From NCBI RefSeq assembly GCF_000698595.1, contig NZ_JFHC01000036.1:19398-83397 (forward strand): a stretch of DNA of 64,000 nt, read 5' to 3'. The translations under genes and the position numbers were made by a program. Below, in pieces: positions 26,047-35,258 of this stretch. Origin of the DNA: Caballeronia glathei. Its GTDB lineage: Bacteria > Pseudomonadota > Gammaproteobacteria > Burkholderiales > Burkholderiaceae. The notes under the pieces are model-generated. The model worked only from the letters and a program-made list of their open reading frames with translations. It was not told the DNA's origin and did not search any database. Every line of letters begins with the position of its first letter. Position 1 is the stretch's first letter.

Positions 26047-26679
26047 TCAGCGCCGCATCAGATAAGCCAGCAGCAATTCCGTATTCATCCGCACCATTTC
26101 GTCGCGCGGCCCTGTCTGACTGAAGTCGAGTCCGAAAGTCGCCTCCAGCGTAAAACGATTCGAGACGATGTAATACCCGAGGCCCGATAAGGTCACATAA
26201 AACTTCAGCGGGTCCACGTCGTTTCGAAACAATCCCGCCTTCGTACCGCGTTCGAGAATGCTTGCAAGCGTTGCAACAACCGGTGAAATCAGTTCGCGAA
26301 TTCGCGTCGATCCCTTGATATATCTCGCCTCATGCAAGTTTTCGTTATTTATCAGGCGTAGCAACTCCGGGTGATCGCGATAATAATCCCAGACGAAATG
26401 CGCGAGCCGCGTCATCGCTTCGACGGGCGCCACCCCGTCGAGGTCGAGCGAGCGTTCGGCTTCCACCAGTGCGCCAAAAGCGTGCTCCAGCACGGCGGTG
26501 AACAACTGCTCCTTACTCCCGAAGTAGTAATACAGCATTCGTTCGTTGGTTTCAGCACGGCGGGCAATCTGGTCGACGCGAGCGCCAAACAGACCACCGG
26601 CCGCGAATTCATCCGCGGCGGCTAGCAAAATGCGGCGGCGGGTGCCTTCAGGATCTCTTTTGATTTTCGGCTGATTCAT
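26047..26679 (-). CDS. TetR/AcrR-family transcriptional regulator
   Basis: A 210-residue one-component regulator. The N-terminal HTH is clear: GTRRRILLAAADEFAAGGL, FGARVDQIARRAETNERMLY and YYFGSKEQLFTAVLEHAFG. The C-terminal ligand domain (about 75-210) resembles the RutR-type TetR C-terminus in LRLINNENLHEARYIKGS. It begins MNQPKIKRDPEG; the longer open frame upstream is rejected. It converges on phaZ and is divergent from rsxB, 320 nt apart. Its target and ligand are unknown; it could regulate itself or phaZ. Confidence 0.9.
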   Translation of the reverse strand: MNQPKIKRDPEGTRRRILLAAADEFAAGGLFGARVDQIARRAETNERMLYYYFGSKEQLFTAVLEHAFGALVEAERSLDLDGVAPVEAMTRLAHFVWDYYRDHPELLRLINNENLHEARYIKGSTRIRELISPVVATLASILERGTKAGLFRNDVDPLKFYVTLSGLGYYIVSNRFTLEATFGLDFSQTGPRDEMVRMNTELLLAYLMRR

Positions 26680-26838
26680 GGTGGCATGAGTCGAGAGCCG
26701 CGTTATCCGGATAGCGTCACGCGGCCCGGTCGATGGGTACATGACGTGAACGGGCGCGCCAAGGTTATTGGGGTACACCGTCCTGCGGTCAATCGGAAAA
26801 GCGCTTCGATTATGCGCACATCGATTGGCTATTGGCAA

Positions 26839-26867
26839 TTGGGATTGACTGCGAATTGGGCGATAAT
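26839..26867 (+). promoter_or_regulatory. Sigma70-type promoter for rsxB-nth
   Basis: TTGGGA (26839-26844), a 17-nt spacer and GATAAT (26862-26867). Transcription would start near 26874, giving a ~126-nt leader. This rules out any start for rsxB upstream of 26874. The rest of the 26680-26999 spacer shows no other feature. Confidence 0.55.
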
Positions 26868-26999
26868 GGCGCCTTTAGACGAGCGCGTGAGCATAAACAC
26901 GCGCCTCTCCCCGCAGCGTCGCATTCCGGGCGCGTCGACTGGCATCGATGCACCTCGTCCGCACGTGTCGACGAAGACCCGCTGCCTTGTCCCCTAGCC

Positions 27000-27902
27000 G
27001 TGAACGTGATCGCAACCCATCCGAAGTCGCTCGCAGACCGCATCGAGGATCTGCTGCCCCAGACGCAATGCACCAAGTGCGGATATCCCGCGTGCCGGCC
27101 GTACGCCGAAGCCATTGCGTCGGGCGACGCGAACTACAATCAGTGCCCGCCCGGCGGCGTCGAAGGCGTCGCGCGGCTCGCGGCGCTGCTCGGCAAGCCC
27201 GTGATCGCGCTCAATCCCGACAACGGCGTGGAGCGGCCGCGCCCGCTCGCGGTGATCGACGAGAACGTGTGCATCGGCTGCACGCTGTGCATGCAGGCGT
27301 GCCCGGTCGACGCGATCGTCGGCGCGGCCAAGCAGATGCATACGATCATTCCCGCGCTTTGCACCGGCTGCGACCTGTGCGTGCCGCCCTGCCCGGTCGA
27401 CTGCATCGCGATGATTCCGGTCACCGGCGAGAAGACGGGCTGGGACGCGTGGAGCCAGCAGGAAGCGGACGCGGCGCGCGAACGGCACGACCGGCGGCTC
27501 GCGCGCCTCGAACGCGAGCGCGAAGCCGCGGAAGCACGTGCAGCGGCGCGACAGGCGGCGCGCCCCGGGCAAGCGGCATCGGACGAGGCGCAGGCTTCGG
27601 TGGCTTCGGCTGACGCGTCCGCCGAAGCCACTGAATCCGCTGAAGCTGCCGAAGCTGCCGAAGCTGCCGAAGCTGCCGAAGCTGCCGAAGCGAAAAAGCG
27701 CGCGATCATCCAGGCTGCGCTCGAACGCGCCCGCAAGAAAAAGGAAGAGCTTGCGAAGGCGGGCACGGGCCCGAGGAACACCGAAAGCGTGAGCGCCGAC
27801 GTGCAGGCCCAGATCGACGCGGCCGAAGAGCGCCGCCGGCGCCTCGGCCTGACGGACGAGCCGCGTGCGGCCAACCCGCAAAACGACTCCACCGACCTTT
27901 GA
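27000..27902 (+). CDS. rsxB: RsxB/RnfB-type iron-sulfur protein without membrane anchor
   Basis: About 300 residues, related to the B subunit of the Rnf/Rsx electron-transport complex. The 4Fe-4S domain has cysteines in QCTKCGYPACRPYA (about 23, 26, 31) and NQCPPGG. Two ferredoxin clusters follow: CIGCTLCMQACP (about 90-102) and CTGCDLCVPPCP (about 120-132). Classical RnfB begins with a membrane helix; here the protein starts almost directly at LADRIEDLLPQTQC. After residue ~165 there is a charged Ala/Glu/Arg helix with tandem AEA repeats. I use GTG at 27000; a GTG two codons later is also possible. nth starts 13 nt after its stop. The other rsx genes are absent. Confidence 0.85.
   Translation: MNVIATHPKSLADRIEDLLPQTQCTKCGYPACRPYAEAIASGDANYNQCPPGGVEGVARLAALLGKPVIALNPDNGVERPRPLAVIDENVCIGCTLCMQACPVDAIVGAAKQMHTIIPALCTGCDLCVPPCPVDCIAMIPVTGEKTGWDAWSQQEADAARERHDRRLARLEREREAAEARAAARQAARPGQAASDEAQASVASADASAEATESAEAAEAAEAAEAAEAAEAKKRAIIQAALERARKKKEELAKAGTGPRNTESVSADVQAQIDAAEERRRRLGLTDEPRAANPQNDSTDL
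27642..27686 (+). repeat. In-frame 9-bp tandem repeat in rsxB
   Basis: Five exact copies of GAAGCTGCC, followed by a partial sixth. It encodes a run of Glu-Ala-Ala and keeps the reading frame. Copy number could vary by slippage without breaking the gene. Confidence 0.9.
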
Positions 27903-27915
27903 CCTCCCGCGTCCG

Positions 27916-28560
27916 ATGAATGCCAAAAAGCGCCGCGCGATCTTCGAGACGCTGCAAAGCCTCAACCCGCATCCGACGACCGAGCTCGAATACACATCGC
28001 CGTTCGAACTGCTGATCGCGGTGCTGCTGTCCGCGCAGGCCACCGACGTATCGGTGAACAAGGCGATGCGCCGGATGTTTCCCGTCGCCAATACGCCGGC
28101 CAAGGTGTTCGCGCTCGGCGAGGAAGGCGTGGCAGGCTACATCAAGACCATCGGCCTCTATCGCACGAAGGCGAAGAACGTCGTTGCGACCTGCCGGATT
28201 CTCATCGACCAGTACGGCGGCGAGGTGCCCGACGACCGCGAGGCGCTGGAAGCGCTGCCGGGCGTCGGACGCAAGACGGCGAACGTGATCCTGAACACGG
28301 CGTTCGGCCATCCGACCATCGCCGTCGATACGCATATCTTTCGCGTTGCGAACCGCACAGGGCTTGCGCCCGGCAAGGACGTGCGGGCCGTGGAAGCGGC
28401 GCTGGAGAAAGCCGTCCCCGACGAATTCAGGCACGACGCGCATCACTGGCTGATTCTGCACGGACGATATGTCTGCAAGGCGCGCACGCCGGAGTGCTGG
28501 CATTGCGCGATCGAGCCGCTCTGCGAATACCGGCCCAAGACGCCGCCGCCCGTCCTCTGA
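27916..28560 (+). CDS. nth: Endonuclease III (Nth), DNA glycosylase/AP lyase
   Basis: A 214-residue bifunctional glycosylase for oxidised pyrimidines in base excision repair. The helix-hairpin-helix LPGVGRKTANVIL contains the catalytic Lys, and the Asp lies in PTIAVDTHIFRVANR. The C-terminal 4Fe-4S cluster has the exact Nth spacing: Cys-x6-Cys-x2-Cys-x5-Cys in VCKARTPECWHCAIEPLC. It starts 13 nt downstream of rsxB, the pairing seen at the end of the E. coli rsx operon. The start MNAKKRRAIFETL fits the family; the longer frame upstream overlaps rsxB. Confidence 0.97.
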   Translation: MNAKKRRAIFETLQSLNPHPTTELEYTSPFELLIAVLLSAQATDVSVNKAMRRMFPVANTPAKVFALGEEGVAGYIKTIGLYRTKAKNVVATCRILIDQYGGEVPDDREALEALPGVGRKTANVILNTAFGHPTIAVDTHIFRVANRTGLAPGKDVRAVEAALEKAVPDEFRHDAHHWLILHGRYVCKARTPECWHCAIEPLCEYRPKTPPPVL

Positions 28561-28616
28561 GCGCACAATGCCCGCGCGCCTTAAAATGGCGCTCTGACAC
28601 CCCTGACACACGACGC

Positions 28617-29048
28617 ATGTTCAATCCCAGCCGCGACGAAGTCCGTCAATTCTTCACCGACACCTGGCGCAAGCAGCGCGCGGGCGAAATCCTGACGCCG
28701 CTGGAAAGCATCGCCGCGGACTGGATCGGCGAGCATCCGGAGTATCAGCAGGAACTCGCCGACCCGGAATCGAAGGCCGCCGACTATTCGCCCGAGCGCG
28801 GGCAGACCAATCCTTTTCTGCACCTGTCGATGCATCTCGCGATCAGCGAGCAACTGTCGATCGACCAGCCTCCCGGCATCCGCCGCGCGCACGAAAGGCT
28901 CGTGGCACGGCTCGGTTCCACCCACGACGCCCAGCACGCGATCATGGAGTGCCTCGGGCAGATCATCTGGGACGCGCAGCGCAACAACGTGCCGCCCGAC
29001 ACCGACGCGTACCTCGCGCTGATCGAGCGGCGCGCTTCGCGCGACTAA
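28617..29048 (+). CDS. DUF1841 family protein
   Basis: A 143-residue cytosolic protein with family hallmarks: MFNPSRDEVRQFF, TPLESIAADWIGEHPEYQ, TNPFLHLSMHLAISEQ and AIMECLGQIIWDAQRNN. Such DUF1841 proteins are common in beta- and gammaproteobacteria; function unknown. It is 56 nt downstream of nth with no terminator between, so it may belong to the rsxB-nth transcript. No clear Shine-Dalgarno precedes the ATG. A strong hairpin terminator follows. Confidence 0.88.
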   Translation: MFNPSRDEVRQFFTDTWRKQRAGEILTPLESIAADWIGEHPEYQQELADPESKAADYSPERGQTNPFLHLSMHLAISEQLSIDQPPGIRRAHERLVARLGSTHDAQHAIMECLGQIIWDAQRNNVPPDTDAYLALIERRASRD

Positions 29049-29084
29049 GCGTTCGCGCGTCATATCGCGCTTCGCCGGCTCCCG

Positions 29085-29122
29085 AAACGACAACACCCCG
29101 CGCATGCGGGGTGTTGTCGTTT
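29085..29122. terminator. Strong bidirectional terminator
   Basis: A 17-bp stem with AAACGACAACACCCC as outer arm and a 4-nt centre; it serves DUF1841 (plus) and the cytochrome pair (minus). Confidence 0.88.
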
Positions 29123-29165
29123 GGGCGGCGATGCTCGCCTGCCCGAAAGGTAACGGCCGGGACGC

Positions 29166-29543
29166 TTACTTCTTCAGCACGAGCGCGCCGTTGAGCGACT
29201 GGATATACGCCGCGAGGTCCTTCAGGTCGCTTTGCGACAGGTTCTGCAACTGCGCGGCCATGATCGCGTTGTTGCGGCCGAAGTTCGGGTTGCCGTTGCC
29301 CATCTGATACTGGCGCATCGCCCAGTAGACGTAGCTCGCATGCTGGCCCGCGAGCTTCGGATATTCCCCGCTCACCGGATTGTTGAGGTTCGGGCCGTGG
29401 CAGGCCACGCAGTTGTGGCTGTCGGAGAGCGCCTTGCCGTTGGCGATGTCGGCCGCCTGCGCCGCATTGGACGCCGCCATGCCGATCAGCGCGGCCGCGC
29501 ACGCTGCCTTGAACGTTGTGTGGAGTGCCTGAGAGGGCTTCAT
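29166..29543 (-). CDS. Small periplasmic cytochrome c (class I)
   Basis: A 125-residue monoheme cytochrome. A Sec signal (ACAAALIGMAASNAAQA) precedes the heme site CVACHGPNLNNP; the likely axial Met is in YQMGNGNP. The C-terminal helix (LSQSDLKDLAAYIQSL) is typical of c4/c553-type electron carriers to terminal oxidases. AGGAGA lies before the ATG. It is the second gene of a two-cytochrome unit, 98 nt after the first, and a terminator follows. Confidence 0.9.
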   Translation of the reverse strand: MKPSQALHTTFKAACAAALIGMAASNAAQAADIANGKALSDSHNCVACHGPNLNNPVSGEYPKLAGQHASYVYWAMRQYQMGNGNPNFGRNNAIMAAQLQNLSQSDLKDLAAYIQSLNGALVLKK

Positions 29544-29641
29544 GAATTCTCCTATCCCGCGAAATTTGATTGCCGAGTGACTCGCGCGTAATACGCGAAC
29601 TGCTGCGCCGAACTGCGTCCGATGACGCTCGAGCGTGCGGG

Positions 29642-30007
29642 TCACTTGTCGGGATTGTTCTTCGAAGAGGGGGTTTGCGCGGCGTAGTACGCAGCGATGT
29701 CGGCGATGTCCTGGTCGGTCAGCGTCGTGGCGATGGCGCGCATCGTGTCGAAGTGGCGGTCGCCCTTCTTGTACGCGTGCAGCGCGTTCTCGAGGTACTT
29801 GGCGTTCTGGCCGCCGAGCATCGGAACCTCGTACACCTCGGGGTAGGCCGTCCGGTAGCCCGGAATGCCGTGGCAGCCGATACACATCGCAACCTTGCCC
29901 TCGGCCGCCTTGGCGTTGCCGACGACCTGGGCCGACGCCTGGGTCGCGAAGCCGGCAAGCCCCGACAGCGCTGCAATCACGGCACATTTGCCGACGAAAT
30001 TGTTCAT
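29642..30007 (-). CDS. Small periplasmic cytochrome c (class I)
   Basis: A 121-residue monoheme cytochrome, paralogous to the gene downstream. The signal peptide IAALSGLAGFATQASAQ precedes CIGCHGIPGYRTA, and the likely axial Met is in VPMLGGQNAKYL. The C-terminal helix LTDQDIADIAAYYAAQ is as in c4-type halves. Together the two may work like the two heme domains of cytochrome c4, split into separate chains. The promoter should lie in the 30008-30398 divergent spacer. Confidence 0.9.
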   Translation of the reverse strand: MNNFVGKCAVIAALSGLAGFATQASAQVVGNAKAAEGKVAMCIGCHGIPGYRTAYPEVYEVPMLGGQNAKYLENALHAYKKGDRHFDTMRAIATTLTDQDIADIAAYYAAQTPSSKNNPDK

Positions 30008-30398
30008 AGCTTCTCTAACCTAGCATGAGGGGAAATCCGGCACGCCTGATGGCCGACCCAGAGGCCGCGGCCCGCGCCGAGTTCATCACAACCTTCTCGG
30101 GACTGTTTCTTGTCTCTAGCCACGCAGGCCAAAAAAATCGCGCTAATTGTACCGCGCGACCTACCCTCCGTCCACCGCGCGCCCCGCGCAGCAAAGCCGC
30201 GGCAGGCGCGGCCCGTTGCGAATGTCACCAGGCTGCGACAATCTGTCCAATCGACAAAACGTCCGGATTGCGAGTTGCACCGATGCTTCGCGCCCTGATC
30301 GAGCGGCGGCACCGCGGCTCACACGATACCCGCCGGGTGTCAATGACAAAAGTCCTTCTGACTTATACTGGAATTTTTTCTCGACCGGACCGTTCGCC
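30008..30398. promoter_or_regulatory. Divergent spacer between cytochromes and moxR
   Basis: 391 nt without a gene. TATACT at 30364-30369 is a good -10 for the moxR gene 30 nt downstream; its -35 is unclear. The cytochrome promoter on the other strand is not obvious. Confidence 0.4.
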
Positions 30399-31241
<843 letters not shown>

Positions 31242-31368
31242 CCGTTCCCGGGAACGGCCGGCCGCGTGAGCGCATCGGAGATACCGGCGCAAAACACCGG
31301 CCAAACTACCGGCCCGAAAGCTGGCGCGGTTCGCCCGGCAAGCCAGCCCGACTCTGGAGTCCGCCCCC

Positions 31369-32544
31369 ATGCTGATCGATTTCTTCTACTCGTTGCGCGG
31401 CGCGAAGCTGCCGGTGTCCGTCAAGGAATACCTGACGCTCATCGAGGCGCTCAAGGCGCAGGTGATCGCGCCCTCGCTCGACGAGTTCTACTTTCTCGCG
31501 CGCATGACGCTCGTCAAGGACGAGAAGTACTTCGACAAGTTCGATCAGGCGTTCGGCGCGTATTTCCACGGCGTGACGAAGCTCGACGAAGCAGCGTTCG
31601 ACGTGCCGCTCGACTGGCTGAAAAAGCGGCTGGAACGCGACTTCACGCCCGAGGAAAAGCGGCAGATCGAAGCGCTCGGCGGCCTCGACAAGCTGATGGA
31701 GCGCCTGAAGGAACTCTTCGAAGAACAGAAGGAGCGCCACGAAGGCGGCAGCAAATGGATCGGCACGGGCGGCACGTCGCCGTTCGGGCACGGCGGCTAC
31801 AACCCGCAAGGCATCCGCATCGGCGGGGACTCGTCGGGCAACCGCACGGCGGTGAAGGTATGGGAGGAGCGCGCGTATCGCGATTACGACGACCAGGTCG
31901 AGATCGGCACGCGCAACATCAAGGTCGCGTTGCGGCGGCTGCGCCGCTTCGCCCGCGAAGGCGCGGCCGAGGAGCTCGATCTGCCCGACACGATCCGCAG
32001 CACGGCGGCGAATGCCGGCTGGCTCGACCTGAAGATGGTGCCCGAGCGCCACAACAACGTGAAGGTGCTGATGCTGCTGGATGTCGGCGGATCGATGGAC
32101 GATCACATCAAGCGCGTCGAGGAACTCTTCTCGGCGGCGAAGGCCGAGTTCAAGCATCTCGAGTTCTTCTACTTTCACAACTGCGTCTACGACTATCTGT
32201 GGAAGAACAACCGGCGCCGCCATGGCGAGCGCACGCCCACCTTCGACGTGCTGCACAAGTTCACGCCGGACTACAAGCTGATCTTCGTCGGCGACGCGAC
32301 GATGAGCCCCTACGAAGTGCTGCAGCCGGGCGGATCGGTGGAATACAACAACGCGGAAGCGGGCGCGGTGTGGCTAAGGCGCCTCGCCGACCAGTTTCCG
32401 CGCCACGCGTGGCTCAACCCGGAGCCGGAGCGGCTGTGGGAGTACCGCCAGTCGATCTCGGTGATCCGGCAGGTGCTCGGCAACCGGATGTACGGCCTCA
32501 CGCTGGCCGGGCTCGAAAGCGCAATGCGGGCGCTCTCGAAGTGA
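31369..32544 (+). CDS. VWA-domain (CoxE-like) protein, partner of MoxR
   Basis: A 391-residue cytosolic protein with a long helical N-terminus (MLIDFFYSLRGAKLPVSVKE and a Lys/Glu-rich part around 100-140) and a C-terminal von Willebrand A fold. The metal site is DVGGSMD near residue 237, a good MIDAS. The VWA/CoxE family accompanies MoxR ATPases and probably presents clients to the AAA+ ring. No signal peptide or membrane segment is seen. Confidence 0.88.
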   Translation: MLIDFFYSLRGAKLPVSVKEYLTLIEALKAQVIAPSLDEFYFLARMTLVKDEKYFDKFDQAFGAYFHGVTKLDEAAFDVPLDWLKKRLERDFTPEEKRQIEALGGLDKLMERLKELFEEQKERHEGGSKWIGTGGTSPFGHGGYNPQGIRIGGDSSGNRTAVKVWEERAYRDYDDQVEIGTRNIKVALRRLRRFAREGAAEELDLPDTIRSTAANAGWLDLKMVPERHNNVKVLMLLDVGGSMDDHIKRVEELFSAAKAEFKHLEFFYFHNCVYDYLWKNNRRRHGERTPTFDVLHKFTPDYKLIFVGDATMSPYEVLQPGGSVEYNNAEAGAVWLRRLADQFPRHAWLNPEPERLWEYRQSISVIRQVLGNRMYGLTLAGLESAMRALSK

Positions 32545-32699
32545 GGAAGTGAGCGGCAGGCGGGCGCGCCGGCGTTGCGACAGCGTGGTGCGAGCGGGTA
32601 ACATCGCGCTTCGGCGCTCGCGGCCTGCAACCTGTCGCGCCGTACCGTACCGCCCGCCCGGCTCCCTCGCCCCACTTCAGCCCTCCCGCCGCCTTGCGC

Positions 32700-33908
32700 A
32701 TGAACCCGCCGTCGAATCCCCCCGCCCTCGCCCCACAACCCCTGCGCCCGCTCGCCGACACCTCCGCGTCCGCCGTCGTCGCGGGTTTCGTCGCGATGAT
32801 GACGGGCTACACGAGTTCGCTCGTGCTGATGTTCCAGGCGGGACGCGCCGCGCATCTCACCGACGCGCAGATCTCCTCGTGGATCTGGGCGCTTTCCATC
32901 GGCATGGCGATCTGCACGATCGGCCTGTCGCTGCGCTATCGCGCGCCGGTCGTGATCGCCTGGTCGACGCCGGGCGCCGCGCTGCTCGTCACGTCGCTGC
33001 CGAACGTGCCGTATGCCGAGGCGATCGGCGCGTTCGTCGTGTGCGCGGCCCTGCTGACCGCGGTGGGCATGACCGGCTGGTTCGATGCGCTGATGCACCG
33101 GGTGCCGGCTGGCATCGCCTCGGCGCTGCTCGCGGGCATCCTGTTCGAGATCGGCATCGAAATCTTTCGCGCGGCGCAGTACCAGACCACGCTCGTGCTC
33201 GCGATGTTCTTCACCTACCTCGTCGGCAAGCGGCTCGTGCCGCGTTACGCGATTCCCGCTACGCTCGCGGCCGGGATTTCGGTCGCGGGCGTCCTCGGGC
33301 TCCTCGATTTCAGCCGCTTTCACGTCGCGCTCGCGCATCCGGTCTTCACGATGCCCGCTTTTTCGCTGACGGCAACGATCAGCATCGGCATTCCGCTTTT
33401 TGTCGTCGCGATGGCGTCGCAGAACGTGCCGGGCATCGCCGTGCTGAGGGCGGACGGCTACACCACGCCATCGTCGCCGCTCATTTCGACGACCGGCCTC
33501 GCGTCGCTCGTGCTCGCGCCGTTCGGCTCGCACGGACTGAACCTCGCGGCGATCACGGCGGCGATCTGCACCGGCCGCGAAGCCCACGACGACCGAAGCA
33601 AGCGCTACATGGCCGCGGTCTGGTGCGGCATCTTCTACCTGCTCGCCGGCGTGTTCGGGGCAACGATCGCCGCGCTGTTCGCTGCGTTTCCGAAGGCGCT
33701 GGTCGTGTCGGTGGCGGCGCTCGCGCTTTTCGGCTCGATCATGAGCGGCCTCGCCAATGCGATGCACGACGCGCGCCAGCGCGAGGCGGCGCTCGTCACG
33801 TTCATGGTGACGGCGTCGGGACTGACGCTTTTTTCGGTCGGGCCGGCATTCTGGGGACTGGTCGCGGGCATCGTCACGCAGGTCGTGCTGAACGGGCGCC
33901 GCGCCTGA
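32700..33908 (+). CDS. benE: BenE-family benzoate/H+ symporter
   Basis: A 402-residue inner-membrane carrier with about 11-12 hydrophobic segments. The opening SAVVAGFVAMMTGYTSSLVL, the motif APFGSHGLNLAAITAAICTG and the helix ending FGSIMSGLANAM are characteristic of BenE (TC 2.A.46). The substrate is probably benzoate or a related aromatic acid, but no ben or cat genes are nearby, so the specificity is inferred. The ATG follows a C-rich leader with no clear Shine-Dalgarno. Confidence 0.87.
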   Translation: MNPPSNPPALAPQPLRPLADTSASAVVAGFVAMMTGYTSSLVLMFQAGRAAHLTDAQISSWIWALSIGMAICTIGLSLRYRAPVVIAWSTPGAALLVTSLPNVPYAEAIGAFVVCAALLTAVGMTGWFDALMHRVPAGIASALLAGILFEIGIEIFRAAQYQTTLVLAMFFTYLVGKRLVPRYAIPATLAAGISVAGVLGLLDFSRFHVALAHPVFTMPAFSLTATISIGIPLFVVAMASQNVPGIAVLRADGYTTPSSPLISTTGLASLVLAPFGSHGLNLAAITAAICTGREAHDDRSKRYMAAVWCGIFYLLAGVFGATIAALFAAFPKALVVSVAALALFGSIMSGLANAMHDARQREAALVTFMVTASGLTLFSVGPAFWGLVAGIVTQVVLNGRRA

Positions 33909-33918
33909 CGATCCGGCC

Positions 33919-33955
33919 CGCCAGGCGCGCCCCGGAAACCGGTTTTTGCGCCTGG
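33919..33955 (+). terminator. Candidate terminator after benE
   Basis: Outer GCCAGGCGC/GCGCCTGGC arms enclose a small CCGG-AAA-CCGG hairpin followed by five T. Confidence 0.45.
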
Positions 33956-34165
33956 CACCCAATCTTCACACGATGAACGCGCCCCGCGCGCAGCGGTCGA
34001 ATCCGGGCCACCGCCGGTGGTATCGCCGCGAACGGCGCGCGCAGGCATAGAATGGCAGTGAGGGGCGAGCCGCCGGTGCAGTGAACGACGGGCGGGCGGC
34101 GTCGCGAATGTGTTCAACGCGGGCATCCGCATCTTTGACAAGGCGCGCAGCGCCTACGACTCGAC

Positions 34166-35119
34166 ATGACAACCGCTCTCGACCAGCTCAAGCAATACAC
34201 CACGGTCGTCGCCGATACGGGCGACTTCCAGCAATTCGTGCAATTCAAGCCGCGGGACGCGACGACCAACCCGTCGCTGATCCTGAAGGCCGTGCAGAAG
34301 GCCGAATACAAGCCGCTCCTGGAAAAGACGGTGAAGGCGAACGCCGGCAAGCCGATGAGCCAGATCATCGACCACCTGCTGATCGCGTTCGGCACCGAAA
34401 TCCTGAAGATCATTCCGGGGCGGGTGTCGACCGAAGTGGACGCGCGCCTCTCGTTCGACACGAAGGGTTCGATCGCGAAGGGCCACGAACTCATCAAGCT
34501 GTACGAAGACGCGGGCATCAAGCGCGAGCGCGTGCTGATCAAGCTCGCGTCCACCTGGGAAGGCGTGCGCGCCGCGGAAGTGCTGCAAAAGGACGGCATC
34601 AACTGCAACATGACGCTGCTCTTCTCGCTGCCGCAGGCCGTCGCGTGCGCCGAAGCGGGCGCGAAGCTGATCTCGCCGTTCGTCGGACGGATCTACGACT
34701 GGTACAAGAAGTCGGCCGGCGCCGAGTGGGACGAAGTGAAAAATGGCGGCGCGAACGATCCGGGCGTGCAGTCGGTGCGCAAGATCTACGCGTACTACAA
34801 GAAGTTCGGCCACAACACCGAGGTGATGGGCGCGAGCTTTCGCACGGTCGGCCAGATCACGGAACTCGCCGGCTGCGACCTGCTCACCATCAGCCCCGAC
34901 CTGCTGAAGAAGCTGGCGGACAGCAACGACAAGGTGGAGCGCAAGCTCTCGCCGGAACTGGTCGCAAACGAACCGATCCAGAAGATCGCCGTCGACGAGC
35001 CGACGTTCCGCTTCCTCGTCAACGACGATGCGATGGCCACCGAGAAGCTCGCGGAAGGCATCCGCACGTTCGCCGCCGACGCGGTCAAGCTCGAAAAAGT
35101 GATCGCCGCGCTGCAGTAA
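34166..35119 (+). CDS. tal: Transaldolase
   Basis: A 317-residue class I transaldolase of the non-oxidative pentose phosphate pathway, moving dihydroxyacetone units between sedoheptulose-7-P and glyceraldehyde-3-P. The Schiff-base Lys lies in RVLIKLASTWEG (about 131), NCNMTLLFSLPQA follows, and PRDATTNPSLIL forms the N-terminal active-site strand. Length and motifs match TalB. It is a single gene, with a possible TAGAAT -10 at 34048-34053 and a clear terminator. Confidence 0.97.
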   Translation: MTTALDQLKQYTTVVADTGDFQQFVQFKPRDATTNPSLILKAVQKAEYKPLLEKTVKANAGKPMSQIIDHLLIAFGTEILKIIPGRVSTEVDARLSFDTKGSIAKGHELIKLYEDAGIKRERVLIKLASTWEGVRAAEVLQKDGINCNMTLLFSLPQAVACAEAGAKLISPFVGRIYDWYKKSAGAEWDEVKNGGANDPGVQSVRKIYAYYKKFGHNTEVMGASFRTVGQITELAGCDLLTISPDLLKKLADSNDKVERKLSPELVANEPIQKIAVDEPTFRFLVNDDAMATEKLAEGIRTFAADAVKLEKVIAALQ

Positions 35120-35144
35120 GCGCCGCGGGCATTGCGCCTCTCGG

Positions 35145-35178
35145 ACGGGCTCCGGTGCTTCAGCGCACCGGAGCCCGT
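35145..35178. terminator. Intrinsic terminator after tal
   Basis: ACGGGCTCCGGTGC and its complement around a 6-nt loop, then TTTT on the plus strand. It also lies downstream of the converging FUSC gene. Confidence 0.85.
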
Positions 35179-35258
35179 TTTCATTGGGTCTTCGCATGAC
35201 CTGGCCGGCCGGGCCGGAGCTTTGCCGGCTCCTGGTTACCTGCCTCGCCGCAACGCCG

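Noticed and set aside
26832..26999. Longer N-terminus for RsxB from an upstream ATG
   Set aside because: The ATG lies upstream of the likely promoter, and the extension has no membrane helix or family similarity.
27642..27686. Possible CRISPR-like array
   Set aside because: Units are 9 bp without spacers and lie inside rsxB.
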